Part shown: piece after piece, positions 9,225-16,209 of the stretch | How positions within the stretch are numbered: the stretch's first letter is position 1 | Layout: each line of letters begins with the position of its first letter | Source of the DNA: Aureimonas mangrovi | Lineage (GTDB): Bacteria > Pseudomonadota > Alphaproteobacteria > Rhizobiales > Rhizobiaceae | Direction of reading: 5' to 3' | Assembly (NCBI RefSeq): GCF_014058705.1 | Contig: NZ_CP059692.1 | Coordinates: 1,927,001-1,991,000, forward strand | Length of the DNA: 64,000 bases | Program-made: the position numbers and the translations under genes | The notes under the pieces: generated by a model | Database searches by the model: none | Seen by the model: the letters and a program-made list of their open reading frames with translations, nothing else | What the model was told of the DNA's origin: nothing

Positions 9225-10466
9225 ATGCTTCGGAAGCTGAAAGTCACACGCTTCAAGTCGATTTACGAGCATGAGTTCGACTTTGGTCGCATCAATTTGC
9301 TCGTCGGCTCCAATGGGTCGGGCAAATCAAATCTCCTCGAAGCCCTTGGTGTCCTTTCCGCAGCGCTGTCGAGCGGGCTCGATAGCGTTACCTTGGATTT
9401 GAAGGGGGTGCGCCTCTCTCTTCCACACATTTTCAAATCCGCCTTCAAAGGCTACGACCTTCCGAAAACATTTCGCCTTTCTGCTGAGTTCGACCACGGC
9501 CGGTACGAGTGCAGCATCAGTTCCAGCCCATCGAGAACCAACCTCGAGTTCACGACTGAAGCGCTCTATTGCGGCGACAAGCAAATCTTCGGGCGCGGTC
9601 CGCACGGCGTCAAATTGCATTCTGTCGCTAACCAGCTCCCCAGTTTTCGCAAGGACTCCATCTCGAAAACCCGAAGTGTCTGGAGCGTTCTCAGACCGCT
9701 GGTCGAGATACCGGAGGAGTTCCGCTTGGAGCTCGATCACTTTGCCGGTTATGCGATCTATGCGCCTCAGACGGCCGTAATGCGCGGCTTGGCGATCGAT
9801 TCTCGGGTTGTCGAGCCACTTGGATTAACCGGGTCCGGGCTGGCCTCAGCGTTCAGCACATGTTTGGACTACAAACGTTCCGAAGTTCAAAAACTTATCA
9901 ACATTATCTGGGAGCCGGGTTGGGCGGATCGTGTTCAAACTGGCGAATTTGACGCCAACATCGTTCCCGGCCAAGTGAGGTCGGAGGGAGTTCTCCTCTA
10001 CATTCGCGATAAGTATATGAAGAGCGGCCGAAATATGCTTAGCGCCTTCGATGCAAGCGAAGGAACGCTGTATTTAATATTTGTCGCAACTCTTCTGGCT
10101 CACCGGGAAACACCGAACAGCTTTGCACTTGATAATGTCGATGGTACCCTTAATCCACGACTAGTTAGAACACTCGCAAAGCATCTCATCGACGTCGTCG
10201 GCGATCCTGATACGCCGACTAAACGACAGTCATTTATGACGTCGCATCATCCGTCCTCGTTGGATAGCTTCGACATCTTCGAGAATGACCAGAAAATATT
10301 CATCTGCCATCGGAGCACTGATGGGGACCAGGGCGCCTTGGGGCGCTCTCTATTTCGGACGCTTCAACCGCCGGAAAACACCGATAAAGCTCAGTGGATA
10401 CAGCGCCATCAAGGCAAGAAGCTGTCTGAGCTTCTGCTGACAGAACGTATTCGGGACGCGCTTTGA
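9225..10466 (+). CDS. OLD/RecF-like AAA ATPase of a two-gene (ATPase + TOPRIM) putative defence system
   Basis: This 413-residue ABC-type ATPase starts with the family beta-strand MLRKLKVTRFKSI and has Walker A GSNGSGKSN at about residues 30-38. The C-terminal half has a Walker B-like segment FALDNVDGTLNP (about residue 306), in which the usual catalytic Glu after the Asp is Asn, then a TSHHPSSLDSF motif at the position of the H-loop. No long coiled coil is obvious. It overlaps the next gene by one base (TGATG). Base composition and codon use are visibly less GC-rich than the neighbours, suggesting horizontal origin. ATPases of this AAA_15/AAA_21 type paired with TOPRIM proteins form defence systems such as PARIS and AbiL-like pairs. 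A GAGGGG ribosome-binding site precedes ATG 9225. ATPase class is sure; the defence role is inferred. Confidence 0.8.
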   Translation: MLRKLKVTRFKSIYEHEFDFGRINLLVGSNGSGKSNLLEALGVLSAALSSGLDSVTLDLKGVRLSLPHIFKSAFKGYDLPKTFRLSAEFDHGRYECSISSSPSRTNLEFTTEALYCGDKQIFGRGPHGVKLHSVANQLPSFRKDSISKTRSVWSVLRPLVEIPEEFRLELDHFAGYAIYAPQTAVMRGLAIDSRVVEPLGLTGSGLASAFSTCLDYKRSEVQKLINIIWEPGWADRVQTGEFDANIVPGQVRSEGVLLYIRDKYMKSGRNMLSAFDASEGTLYLIFVATLLAHRETPNSFALDNVDGTLNPRLVRTLAKHLIDVVGDPDTPTKRQSFMTSHHPSSLDSFDIFENDQKIFICHRSTDGDQGALGRSLFRTLQPPENTDKAQWIQRHQGKKLSELLLTERIRDAL

Positions 10467-11116
10467 TGGTGAACGTTGGATTAGTCGTCGAGGGTCCACA
10501 CGATGTCATCATGCTCCGCCCCATCATCGAATACGAGTTCAAAGAACGGTGGAGCGAAGACGTCAATTTCATTCCCATTCAGCCCGTGCAGGATGCTTCT
10601 GGCGCATACGGGAATGGGGGGTGGACGAGGGTCATGGCGTGGTGCCTGGCCAATTCTGGCGCTAATTTGCAGAGCCTATTCGAGCCCTTGTTCGCTGGCG
10701 ACCCTCGCCTCGACGTCATACTAATCCACCTTGATGGCGACGCGCTCGACCTAGTCCGAAATTCGGTCCAATGCTCGCTACCTCCCTCGAACGCCACAGT
10801 TCCGGACCGGATGGCCGGCTTGGAGACAGCTGTGACTTCGTGGCTGCAACCCGACCAAGACTTACGAAAGCGGTTGATCTTGGCGTTTCCCACCATGCAG
10901 ACGGAATGCTGGATTCTCGCTGCGGAGGGACATGCTCAAACCAGTGAGGCGATTAATGCGAAAGTCGTGTTCCGAGCTAACCATCGCGCTGATCGTTCGG
11001 TAACTCCGCTTTACAAAAAACGTGTCCGAGACGCAGCAGCAGGTTTCGCCAACATCAGCCAACTATGCCAAAGCTATGCGCATTTCGAAGCAGGCGTCGC
11101 ATCGACCGAGTGGTGA
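10466..11116 (+). CDS. Small TOPRIM-like partner protein (DUF4276/OLD-nuclease type)
   Basis: 216 residues. The N-terminus carries a TOPRIM-type strand and acidic residue (VGLVVEGPHDVIMLRP, Glu at about residue 10); a DxD-type motif follows (VILIHLDGDALD, about residue 90). Near residue 145, the segment FPTMQTECWILAAEG resembles the conserved Glu/Trp segment of DUF4276/RloB-like proteins. These are the metal-binding acidic positions of OLD-like nucleases. Start at ATG 10466, coupled by one-base overlap to the ATPase stop, means the two are co-translated and probably form a complex. A TTG one codon earlier is the alternative start. By analogy it would be the effector of the pair. The exact family needs a profile search. 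Confidence 0.72.
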   Translation: MVNVGLVVEGPHDVIMLRPIIEYEFKERWSEDVNFIPIQPVQDASGAYGNGGWTRVMAWCLANSGANLQSLFEPLFAGDPRLDVILIHLDGDALDLVRNSVQCSLPPSNATVPDRMAGLETAVTSWLQPDQDLRKRLILAFPTMQTECWILAAEGHAQTSEAINAKVVFRANHRADRSVTPLYKKRVRDAAAGFANISQLCQSYAHFEAGVASTEW

Positions 11117-11252
11117 TCCATACATGGGCCTGATGCAGCAAGAGCAGAGGGCGTCGATCTACCACCCTCTTCGCTGACCGCGCGCGACCCTCTCCCTCTA
11201 GCGGATTTTAAGGCGCTCTACGGTGATAGGGTTGAGGCGCCGCGCTGACTTA

Positions 11253-11573
11253 TCATTTGCGGGAGGGTGGCAAGCGCTCGACAAATGACGCCCACGCCTC
11301 CATGAGCTTGCTCCGTTTCGCCAGTGCGTCGCTGCGCCGATAGGCGCGCTCGGTTTCGTCGCCGACCGCGTGGGCGAGTGCCTGCTCGGCCAGGTCGCGG
11401 GGGAATGCGGTCTCGTTGCCGCACCAGTCGCGGAACGACGAGCGGAACCCGTGGACGTTGACATCGACCTTCATCCGCCGCAGCAGCATGTCCATCGCCA
11501 TGACGGAGAGACGCATGCCGACCCCCTGACCTGGGAAAACGTGCTCGTCGATGCGTGCTTGAACGCCCAGCAT
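11253..11573 (-). pseudogene. C-terminal remnant of a tyrosine integrase
   Basis: About 100 residues match the C-terminal catalytic part of P4-type integrases: EHVFPGQ, LLRRM, then VHGFRSSFRDWCGNET (the HxxR catalytic box), LAEQALAHAVGDETERAYRRSD (with the Tyr nucleophile) and the family tail. The N-terminal ~300 residues, including the first catalytic Arg, are missing. At its 5' side it is joined to the first codons of a SRAP-family gene. It cannot be active and is probably the scar of an older element in this island. Confidence 0.8.
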
Positions 11574-11662
11574 GCCCGGCAGATCTCAGTACGGTTTCGC
11601 ATCACGCGCATAAGTTCGCGGATCGCCGACTGGCCCTTCGTGTGGGAGTAGAGGTTGCACAT
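11555..11662 (-). pseudogene. 5' remnant of a SRAP-family (YedK/HMCES-like) gene
   Basis: The reading frame from 11662 begins MCNLYSHTKGQSAIREL followed by a basic stretch (MRVMRNRT), the hallmark N-terminus of SOS-response-associated peptidases, whose Cys2 links to abasic sites in DNA. After about 28 codons the similarity is lost. With a one-base shift a few more SRAP-like residues (DLPGM) can be read before the sequence turns into the integrase remnant. A deletion joined the two genes. SRAP genes are small and often mobile; here only the start survives. Confidence 0.6.
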
Positions 11663-11671
11663 AAGGGCAGC

Positions 11672-12451
11672 CTACTCCGCGTCTGCCAACTCGATCCAGA
11701 CAGGCGCGTGATCGCTCGCGCCCTCTTCGCCACGAACGTCGCGATCGACGCCGCCAGCCATGAGGCGCGGAACAATCTGTGGGCTGAGGAGAAGGTGGTC
11801 CAGCCGTAGCCCCTTGCCCTGCGGCCAACGCTGACGCTTGTAGTCCCAGAACGAGAACATCGGCTCAGCCGGGTGAAGCTTACGGATCGCATCCGTCCAT
11901 CCCGCGTCGGTCAGGCTCCGGAACGCTGACCGCGGCTCCGGCTGCGTCAGGGCGTCGTCGTTCCAGGACTTGGTGGGGTAGATGTCAAGATCGGTCGGAA
12001 CGACGTTGTAGTCGCCTGCGAGCACGACCGGGACCTTCGCGTCCATCAACTCGCCAGCATGGCGGACGAGTCGATCGAACCAAGCGAGCTTGTAGTCGAA
12101 CTTCGGGCCAGGTCGCGGATTGCCGTTAGGGAGGTAGATCGATGCGACGATCACCCCGTCGTAGGCGGCTTCGATGTATCGGCTCTGTGTGTCGCTATCA
12201 CCGCCGGGGAGTTGGTCGCGGGTGAGGATCGGCGTCTTGCCGCGACCGAGGATCGCCACCCCGTTCCACTGCCGTTGGCCCTTCCATACGGCCTCGTAGC
12301 CGGCGCTCGACAAAGCCTTTTGCGGGAAGGCGTCCTGCGCTGCCTTCAGCTCCTGAAGGCAGACAAGGTCCGGCTCGGCCGCCTCAAGCCAGGCCAACAG
12401 GTTTGGCAGCCGGCGGTTCACGTTGTTGATGTTGAACGTCGCGATCTTCAC
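11672..12451 (-). CDS. xth: Exodeoxyribonuclease III
   Basis: AP endonuclease/3'-5' exonuclease of base-excision repair. The 259-residue EEP-fold protein shows KIATFNINNVNRRLPNL at the N-terminus, CLQELKA (catalytic Glu), SIYLPNG, LAGDYNVVPTDLDIY, the conserved SFWDYK segment and C-terminal GASDHAPVWIEL (catalytic Asp-His). I start at GTG 12451, preceded by GAGAG, because the protein then begins at the family's first strand. The frame continues upstream to 12502 but would abut the divergent gene at 12505. It is an ordinary chromosomal repair gene, unusual inside an element bounded by att sites. Confidence 0.9.
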   Translation of the reverse strand: MKIATFNINNVNRRLPNLLAWLEAAEPDLVCLQELKAAQDAFPQKALSSAGYEAVWKGQRQWNGVAILGRGKTPILTRDQLPGGDSDTQSRYIEAAYDGVIVASIYLPNGNPRPGPKFDYKLAWFDRLVRHAGELMDAKVPVVLAGDYNVVPTDLDIYPTKSWNDDALTQPEPRSAFRSLTDAGWTDAIRKLHPAEPMFSFWDYKRQRWPQGKGLRLDHLLLSPQIVPRLMAGGVDRDVRGEEGASDHAPVWIELADAE

Positions 12452-12504
12452 AGCAGCTCTCGCTTTGTCCGCTATGGTAGCGTCCAGACGCACGGAGACC
12501 ACGA

Positions 12505-12753
12505 ATGCCCGCCAAGACCCTCTACATCGTTCAGCAGTTCGAGCGGCAGGGGAAGAAGCTCGTCGCCGGCCGCCAGATGGAGTTCCCGTCGGCGCAGGCC
12601 GCCGTCGCCCGTGCCGATCGTGACGCAGAGCGGGTGGCTGGCGTCGTCGCCATCACGCAGACGGTGGACACAGACACGGGCGAAGTTCTGGAGGAGCCGG
12701 CCGTACTGGCGCGGCACGGCGAGCTGCCGGCGGGGATGTTCGGGGATGATTGA
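12505..12753 (+). CDS. Conserved hypothetical protein (82 aa)
   Basis: Small soluble protein of unknown function. It starts MPAKTLYIVQQFERQGKKL, has a basic and Ala-rich middle, and ends ITQTVDTDTGEVL...LPAGMFGDD. GGAG eight bases before ATG 12505 is a good ribosome-binding site. It is divergent from xth with 53 bp between the starts. A degenerate second copy of its C-terminal third exists outside the element at about 44760-44895, with an in-frame stop, so this family was once present at both places. No function can be assigned. Confidence 0.7.
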   Translation: MPAKTLYIVQQFERQGKKLVAGRQMEFPSAQAAVARADRDAERVAGVVAITQTVDTDTGEVLEEPAVLARHGELPAGMFGDD

Positions 12754-12970
12754 GCCGCGCATCTCTTAGAGGTTCGTTTTGCGTGCTCACTGTGGAGGTG
12801 GCGCGTGGACGGATGCCAATGAGCACTTCAAAAACGCGAATCCGCCCCCCCCCCGAATTAACACTTCCTTAGATCGTCGCTGGTAATCCCTCTTGACGAG
12901 AGTACGCCATTGGCATAGTTGAGCAGCAGCTGGGGGATCGTTAGCAGCTCAAGCCAAAGGAAATGGCGTC

Positions 12971-13381
12971 ATGTTGGAGTTGGTGCGTATTGCCCGGGGG
13001 GGACATGTCTACCCGATCACAATCGCTGAAATGCAGGGTTTTGATCGCGATATCAGTTCACTGCTTTCCGAAGATGAGCGCAGCGCTCTCGTAGAGCACA
13101 TAGCACTGAACCCAGAGGCGGGTGTCGTCATTCCTGGGACTGGCGGAATTCGCAAACTTCGATGGATGGGGGCCGGAAAGGGTAAGAGTAAAGGAATTCG
13201 GATCATCTACTTTTACCACGACCTAAACATGCCCGTGTTCCTGCTTGCTGTTTATAGCAAGGGTGAGAGATTGAGGTTGACTAAGGTTGAGGAGCGAGCA
13301 ATGGCGAAAATAGCGGACAGTATCCGTGACGAATACGCTAGGAAGCGGAGTAGGAGGTGCGATGTAGGCGGGATTGCTTAA
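12971..13381 (+). CDS. HigB/RelE-family toxin of a type II toxin-antitoxin pair
   Basis: 136 residues. The body (LLSEDERSALVEHIALNPEAG, VIPGTGGIRKLRW, KSKGIRIIYFYH, FLLAVYSKGERLRL) is the signature of the RelE/HigB-like group of ribosome-dependent mRNA interferases often annotated as RelE/ParE-superfamily toxins. AAAGGAAA lies upstream of ATG 12971. The first ~18 residues are longer than in most relatives, so an internal start is possible. Its stop is about 45 bp before the antitoxin start; toxin-first order is typical of HigBA. Lower GC content than the flanks suggests transfer. It could stabilise the island. Confidence 0.8.
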   Translation: MLELVRIARGGHVYPITIAEMQGFDRDISSLLSEDERSALVEHIALNPEAGVVIPGTGGIRKLRWMGAGKGKSKGIRIIYFYHDLNMPVFLLAVYSKGERLRLTKVEERAMAKIADSIRDEYARKRSRRCDVGGIA

Positions 13382-13424
13382 ATCCCTTTCGCCGAGAGGC
13401 ATATATAAATTTAGGTCAAAACCA

Positions 13425-13718
13425 ATGTCTGGCGCTAAGATTATCGACGGGCTGAATGACGCCCTCGCGTATGCAAGAGAGGAAAAAACTGCTGCACGCG
13501 TTCGCAACGTACGCGTGCCCGATAGTATTGATGTTAAAGCCGTTCGAGACAAACTACGTATGTCTCAGAGCGAATTTGCTATGCAGTTCGGGATACCATT
13601 AGCGACAGTTCGAAACTGGGAGCAAGGCCGGCGACGGCCTGAAGCGATGGCCCGCGTTTTGCTGCAAATTATAAATAACGACCCCGACGTGGTTGAGAAA
13701 TTGTTGGCGGTTGGATAA
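13425..13718 (+). CDS. HigA-type XRE-family antitoxin
   Basis: 97 residues from ATG 13425 (MSGAKIIDGLNDALAYAREEK). The C-terminal half is a Cro/C1-type helix-turn-helix: VKAVRDKLRMSQSEFAMQFG, IPLATVRNWEQGRRRPE, then a helix ending in LLAVG. This organisation (short N-terminal toxin-binding segment, C-terminal HTH) is that of antitoxins paired with HigB/RelE toxins. The frame is open further upstream to 13374, overlapping the toxin end, but the internal ATG fits the family. It presumably autorepresses the pair. Confidence 0.82.
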   Translation: MSGAKIIDGLNDALAYAREEKTAARVRNVRVPDSIDVKAVRDKLRMSQSEFAMQFGIPLATVRNWEQGRRRPEAMARVLLQIINNDPDVVEKLLAVG

Positions 13719-13770
13719 TAGTAGCATCCGCATAGGATTTCTGCGCCCGCCCACTGCGAAAGACATTCCT

Positions 13771-13995
13771 ATGAGTGCTTCATCATTTTTTGCGGTAAAC
13801 ACGCTTAGCCTGTTTCTCGCATTCTCTGCATTGATCCTTGCGCTGCGTAAAATGGACAGCTGGGGCTGGTTTCTGTTCGCCGCCCTGCTAACCTTTAGCG
13901 GCGCAACAATTCTCGGCAATCAGGCTGAAGCAGTTGAAAGCGCGCAACGCCATGGACAAGCGGCGCATCCACATCTCGAGCTGAACTCGCTGTGA
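13771..13995 (+). CDS. Small membrane protein, hypothetical
   Basis: 74 residues starting MSASSFFAVNTLSLFLAFSALILAL, with two hydrophobic segments (about residues 5-25 and 32-48) separated by the short polar turn RKMDSWG, and a hydrophilic His-containing tail. The ribosome-binding site is weak. It lies 52 bp behind the antitoxin. I do not recognise the family; it may be a two-helix inner-membrane protein, and a holin role has no support here. Confidence 0.45.
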   Translation: MSASSFFAVNTLSLFLAFSALILALRKMDSWGWFLFAALLTFSGATILGNQAEAVESAQRHGQAAHPHLELNSL

Positions 13996-14234
13996 CAGGT
14001 GGCGCAAAGACCGAGCCATGCATCGGGACGCCGATCACCCTGACCGAACAGCGAAAGTTGCTGGGGTGAGAGCGGTATTGCCTGACTGGATCAGAGTGAT
14101 TTAACTCCTACCCAACCGTGCGAAATGGTCACTACCATCCTGTCAGCACTTCTGCGTCTCTCGTTTGGTACGTCCGCGTAGCAGCTGACGCTCTTACAGG
14201 GCGTAAAGCGGGCCGTCTCGACAACGGTCAACAT

Positions 14235-14498
14235 CTACCCCTCCCTCGCCTGCCCCACCGCTGCCGGATCGATCTCGGCGAAGCTCGCGAACTGCATCAC
14301 CGTCGGCTCGTGCGCCAGGATGAAGTCGAGGAGTGCGACGAAGAAGGACGGCTTCTCGGCCTCGGCGCGGAGCTGGTCGGCCTGGTAGCCGGACAGGTCG
14401 AGGAATCGGCGCATCAGGACCGGATCGGCGGCGAGAAAACTCAGCGCGGCGATGCCGATGGCGGACGGGTCGGAGGTGTGGCGGTCGCGTATGGGCAT
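14235..14498 (-). CDS. DUF3572 family protein
   Basis: 87 residues. The pattern AIGIAALSFLAADPVLMRRFLDLSGYQADQLRAEA, then FFVALLDFILAHEPTVMQFASFAEIDPAAV, is the alphaproteobacterial DUF3572 family, a small helical protein usually found beside the divK/pleD cell-cycle genes. GGAGA precedes ATG 14498; the frame runs upstream to 14567 without family similarity. Function is unknown. Finding it between prophage attachment sites is unexpected, since it is normally core chromosome. Confidence 0.78.
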   Translation of the reverse strand: MPIRDRHTSDPSAIGIAALSFLAADPVLMRRFLDLSGYQADQLRAEAEKPSFFVALLDFILAHEPTVMQFASFAEIDPAAVGQAREG

Positions 14499-14550
14499 GG
14501 CGCTATCTCCAGCAAGATCGCGATGACCTATAGACGGCAAGCACAGCCCC

Positions 14551-14859
14551 GTGAAAGATGCTGGCAACGACCGAACGCAGCCGACGGTTACAGAATCACT
14601 ACGGCGCGACAGCGAAGCTCTTATGCGCCTCTCCGACCTTACCCTGCCCCAGGCGGTGGTTCTCGCGACCCTCGACCGCGAGCGGCCGGACGTCGATCGA
14701 ATGGGCGAAGAGATGTTCGCAATCGACGAGGGCTTGGTTCAGACGATTGACGATCTGGTGAAGCTCGGCCTTGCTCAGTGGGTAATCGGGCCCAGCATGA
14801 AGGCGTGGTTCATGCTGACGGACGAAGGGCTGCTCGTTCGCGATGGAGCCGCGGCATGA
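14551..14859 (+). CDS. Hypothetical protein, possible winged-helix
   Basis: 102 residues from GTG 14551, or 78 from ATG 14623; the choice is uncertain. The region LTLPQAVVLATLDRE, a helix pair, GLAQWVIG and MLTDEGLLVRD has the helix-helix-strand-wing outline of small winged-helix proteins. The protein at 47028-47261 has a similar outline (a helix pair, GLVTYEEDG, then RITPEGRRL). Its stop overlaps the next start by ATGA, so it is co-translated with the DUF2256 gene. Confidence 0.5.
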   Translation: MKDAGNDRTQPTVTESLRRDSEALMRLSDLTLPQAVVLATLDRERPDVDRMGEEMFAIDEGLVQTIDDLVKLGLAQWVIGPSMKAWFMLTDEGLLVRDGAAA

Positions 14860-15017
14860 TCCGCAAAGGCAATCTGCCTTCGAAGTCCTGCCTGCACGGC
14901 GGGCGGCCGATGGTCTGGCGCAAGGCGTGGGCCAAGAACTGGGAAGAGGTTCGGTACTGCTCGGATCGCTGCCGACGTGAAGCGAAGGCTGGGCGCAAGG
15001 AAGCTCTATCATCGTGA
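14856..15017 (+). CDS. DUF2256-type small zinc-ribbon-like protein with an altered first Cys pair
   Basis: 53 residues. Core: LPSKSCLHGGRPMVWRKAWAK, then EEVRYCSDRCRREAK. DUF2256 proteins normally have CxxCGRPFxWRKKW followed by CSxxC, four cysteines that should bind one zinc. Here the second cysteine of the first pair is glycine (CLHG), leaving three. Start ATG 14856 is coupled to the upstream stop (ATGA), and the stop overlaps the next start (GTGA). Function of the family is unknown. Confidence 0.72.
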   Translation: MIRKGNLPSKSCLHGGRPMVWRKAWAKNWEEVRYCSDRCRREAKAGRKEALSS

Positions 15018-15340
15018 AAGCCCTACGCCGTCGCGACGCGCTCGATCTGGTACGCAAGGCCTGCAACGAGGCGCAGATGAGCGGCGAAGCTGACCAGTCA
15101 CGCTGGATTTACCTCTTCGACCGGCAAGTGGCGTCGGCGAGCAAGAAGAGGCCCGAGGCCACCCGTAGCTATCGCGTGAAGTTGCGGCACGAACTCCTCG
15201 AACAGCTCGCATCGCTGGAAGGTGATGCGCTTTACCTACCGCACCATACGACCGATCCGGGCTACCAAGTCAGTATTAAGCTCTATCGCGCCTTCATCCG
15301 CCTACTCGACCGTCGGATAAGCGAGAGTACGTCTGCTTAA
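15014..15340 (+). CDS. Hypothetical helical protein (108 aa)
   Basis: Starts at GTG 15014, overlapping the DUF2256 stop (GTGA), so this is the third member of a tightly coupled set from 14551. The sequence (MKALRRRDALDLVRKAC, SRWIYLFDRQVA, LRHELLEQLASLEGDALYL, IKLYRAFIRLLDRRI) predicts four amphipathic helices, charged and soluble. No domain recognised. Confidence 0.55.
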   Translation: MKALRRRDALDLVRKACNEAQMSGEADQSRWIYLFDRQVASASKKRPEATRSYRVKLRHELLEQLASLEGDALYLPHHTTDPGYQVSIKLYRAFIRLLDRRISESTSA

Positions 15341-15446
15341 GTACCGGATCTATCGACGAGCCTCGCTCAGAGCGCCTTGATTGATCCTTCGCGCGCCATA
15401 CAACTTGAGGACCGACGCATTCACGGTCGGCAGTGTGGATGGCGTC

Positions 15447-15674
15447 ATGGAAACGATCGAGCGGAACGCGGTAGCATCGGCAGAGGTCGCCGTCCTGCAG
15501 GCTGAAGCTCGCCTTGCGCGTCAGATCCATTTCCTCGCGCAGATGGCTGAGGACGCCTGCTACGTAGAGCGTGATGCGCTGGAGCGAAGCATCATCGACC
15601 GGCGGCAGACGCTGACATTCTTCGAAATGAAACTCCAGGCGGAACGTGAGCGATGCCGCACGCTTATGGCCTAG
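15447..15674 (+). CDS. Small helical protein of a duplicated family
   Basis: 75 residues from ATG 15447 (METIERNAVASAEVAVLQAEARLARQ, then IHFLAQMAEDACYVERDALERSIIDRRQTL). Predicted entirely alpha-helical. A clear paralogue lies outside the element at 47290-47649: the two share AEARL-RQ, FL-QM and ERD-LER over about 45 residues. The frame is open to 15381, but the ATG fits the paralogue. Function unknown. Confidence 0.6.
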   Translation: METIERNAVASAEVAVLQAEARLARQIHFLAQMAEDACYVERDALERSIIDRRQTLTFFEMKLQAERERCRTLMA

Positions 15675-15704
15675 CCGGAGCGAGCCTCGACGAACAACGG
15701 AGGC

Positions 15705-15821
15705 ATGGTGTTGGAGAAACAGAAAGCTTCGAAGTCGTCTCTGTCGATCATCGCCAATTTGACCGCGCTTCTTGTGCTCTGAGCTTTGCTAGCCGGCGCG
15801 GCTGCCTTTTTCTTGAGCTAG
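15705..15821 (+). pseudogene. Tiny single-membrane-helix ORF interrupted by an in-frame TGA
   Basis: After a GGAGG site, ATG 15705 (or TTG 15711, better spaced) opens a frame reading VLEKQKASKSSLSIIANLTALLVL, then TGA at 15780, then ALLAGAAAFFLS and TAG at 15819. The basic N-terminus plus a hydrophobic run spanning the TGA looks like one transmembrane helix cut by a nonsense codon. It would otherwise be a 38-residue membrane peptide. Too short for certainty. Confidence 0.35.
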
Positions 15822-15822
15822 C

Positions 15823-16209
15823 TTAGCCCGACGCCCGCACCAAGCCCTCGGCGCATTGTTGAATTATCGAGCGCAACTGAGCCTCATCGAACGGTTTGGC
15901 GACGACGGCGAAATGGCGCCCCGCGATGAGCCTTTCGGTGACGGATGGATCGTTCGCATAGCCGCTGATCAGAATGCACCGTGTGCGGTAGAGATCGAAA
16001 AGCTCGTTCGACAGATCGATCCCGTCTACACCATCGCTGAGGCTGATATCCATCAGCGCGATGTCTGGCCGCTCACGGGCTGCCGCGGCTCTCGCTTGAT
16101 CCGCCGTGAAGGCAACTGCGGTGTTTGCGTACCCGACTTCCTCTACCACCGCCTCGATATGCATAGCGATGACGGGTTCGTCGTCGACGATGAGGATGCA
16201 GGGCGACAT
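15823..16209 (-). CDS. Single-domain response regulator (receiver only)
   Basis: 128 residues forming one CheY-like receiver domain: acidic pair VDDEP at the N-terminus, phosphoacceptor Asp in IALMDISLSDG (about residue 54), switch Ser in CILISGYAN, and the conserved Lys in VVAKPFDE. There is no output domain. Such stand-alone receivers in alphaproteobacteria act in phosphorelays or general stress signalling. No kinase gene is nearby. The start ATG 16209 gives the normal family N-terminus MSPCILIVDDEPV. Confidence 0.88.
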   Translation of the reverse strand: MSPCILIVDDEPVIAMHIEAVVEEVGYANTAVAFTADQARAAAARERPDIALMDISLSDGVDGIDLSNELFDLYRTRCILISGYANDPSVTERLIAGRHFAVVAKPFDEAQLRSIIQQCAEGLVRASG

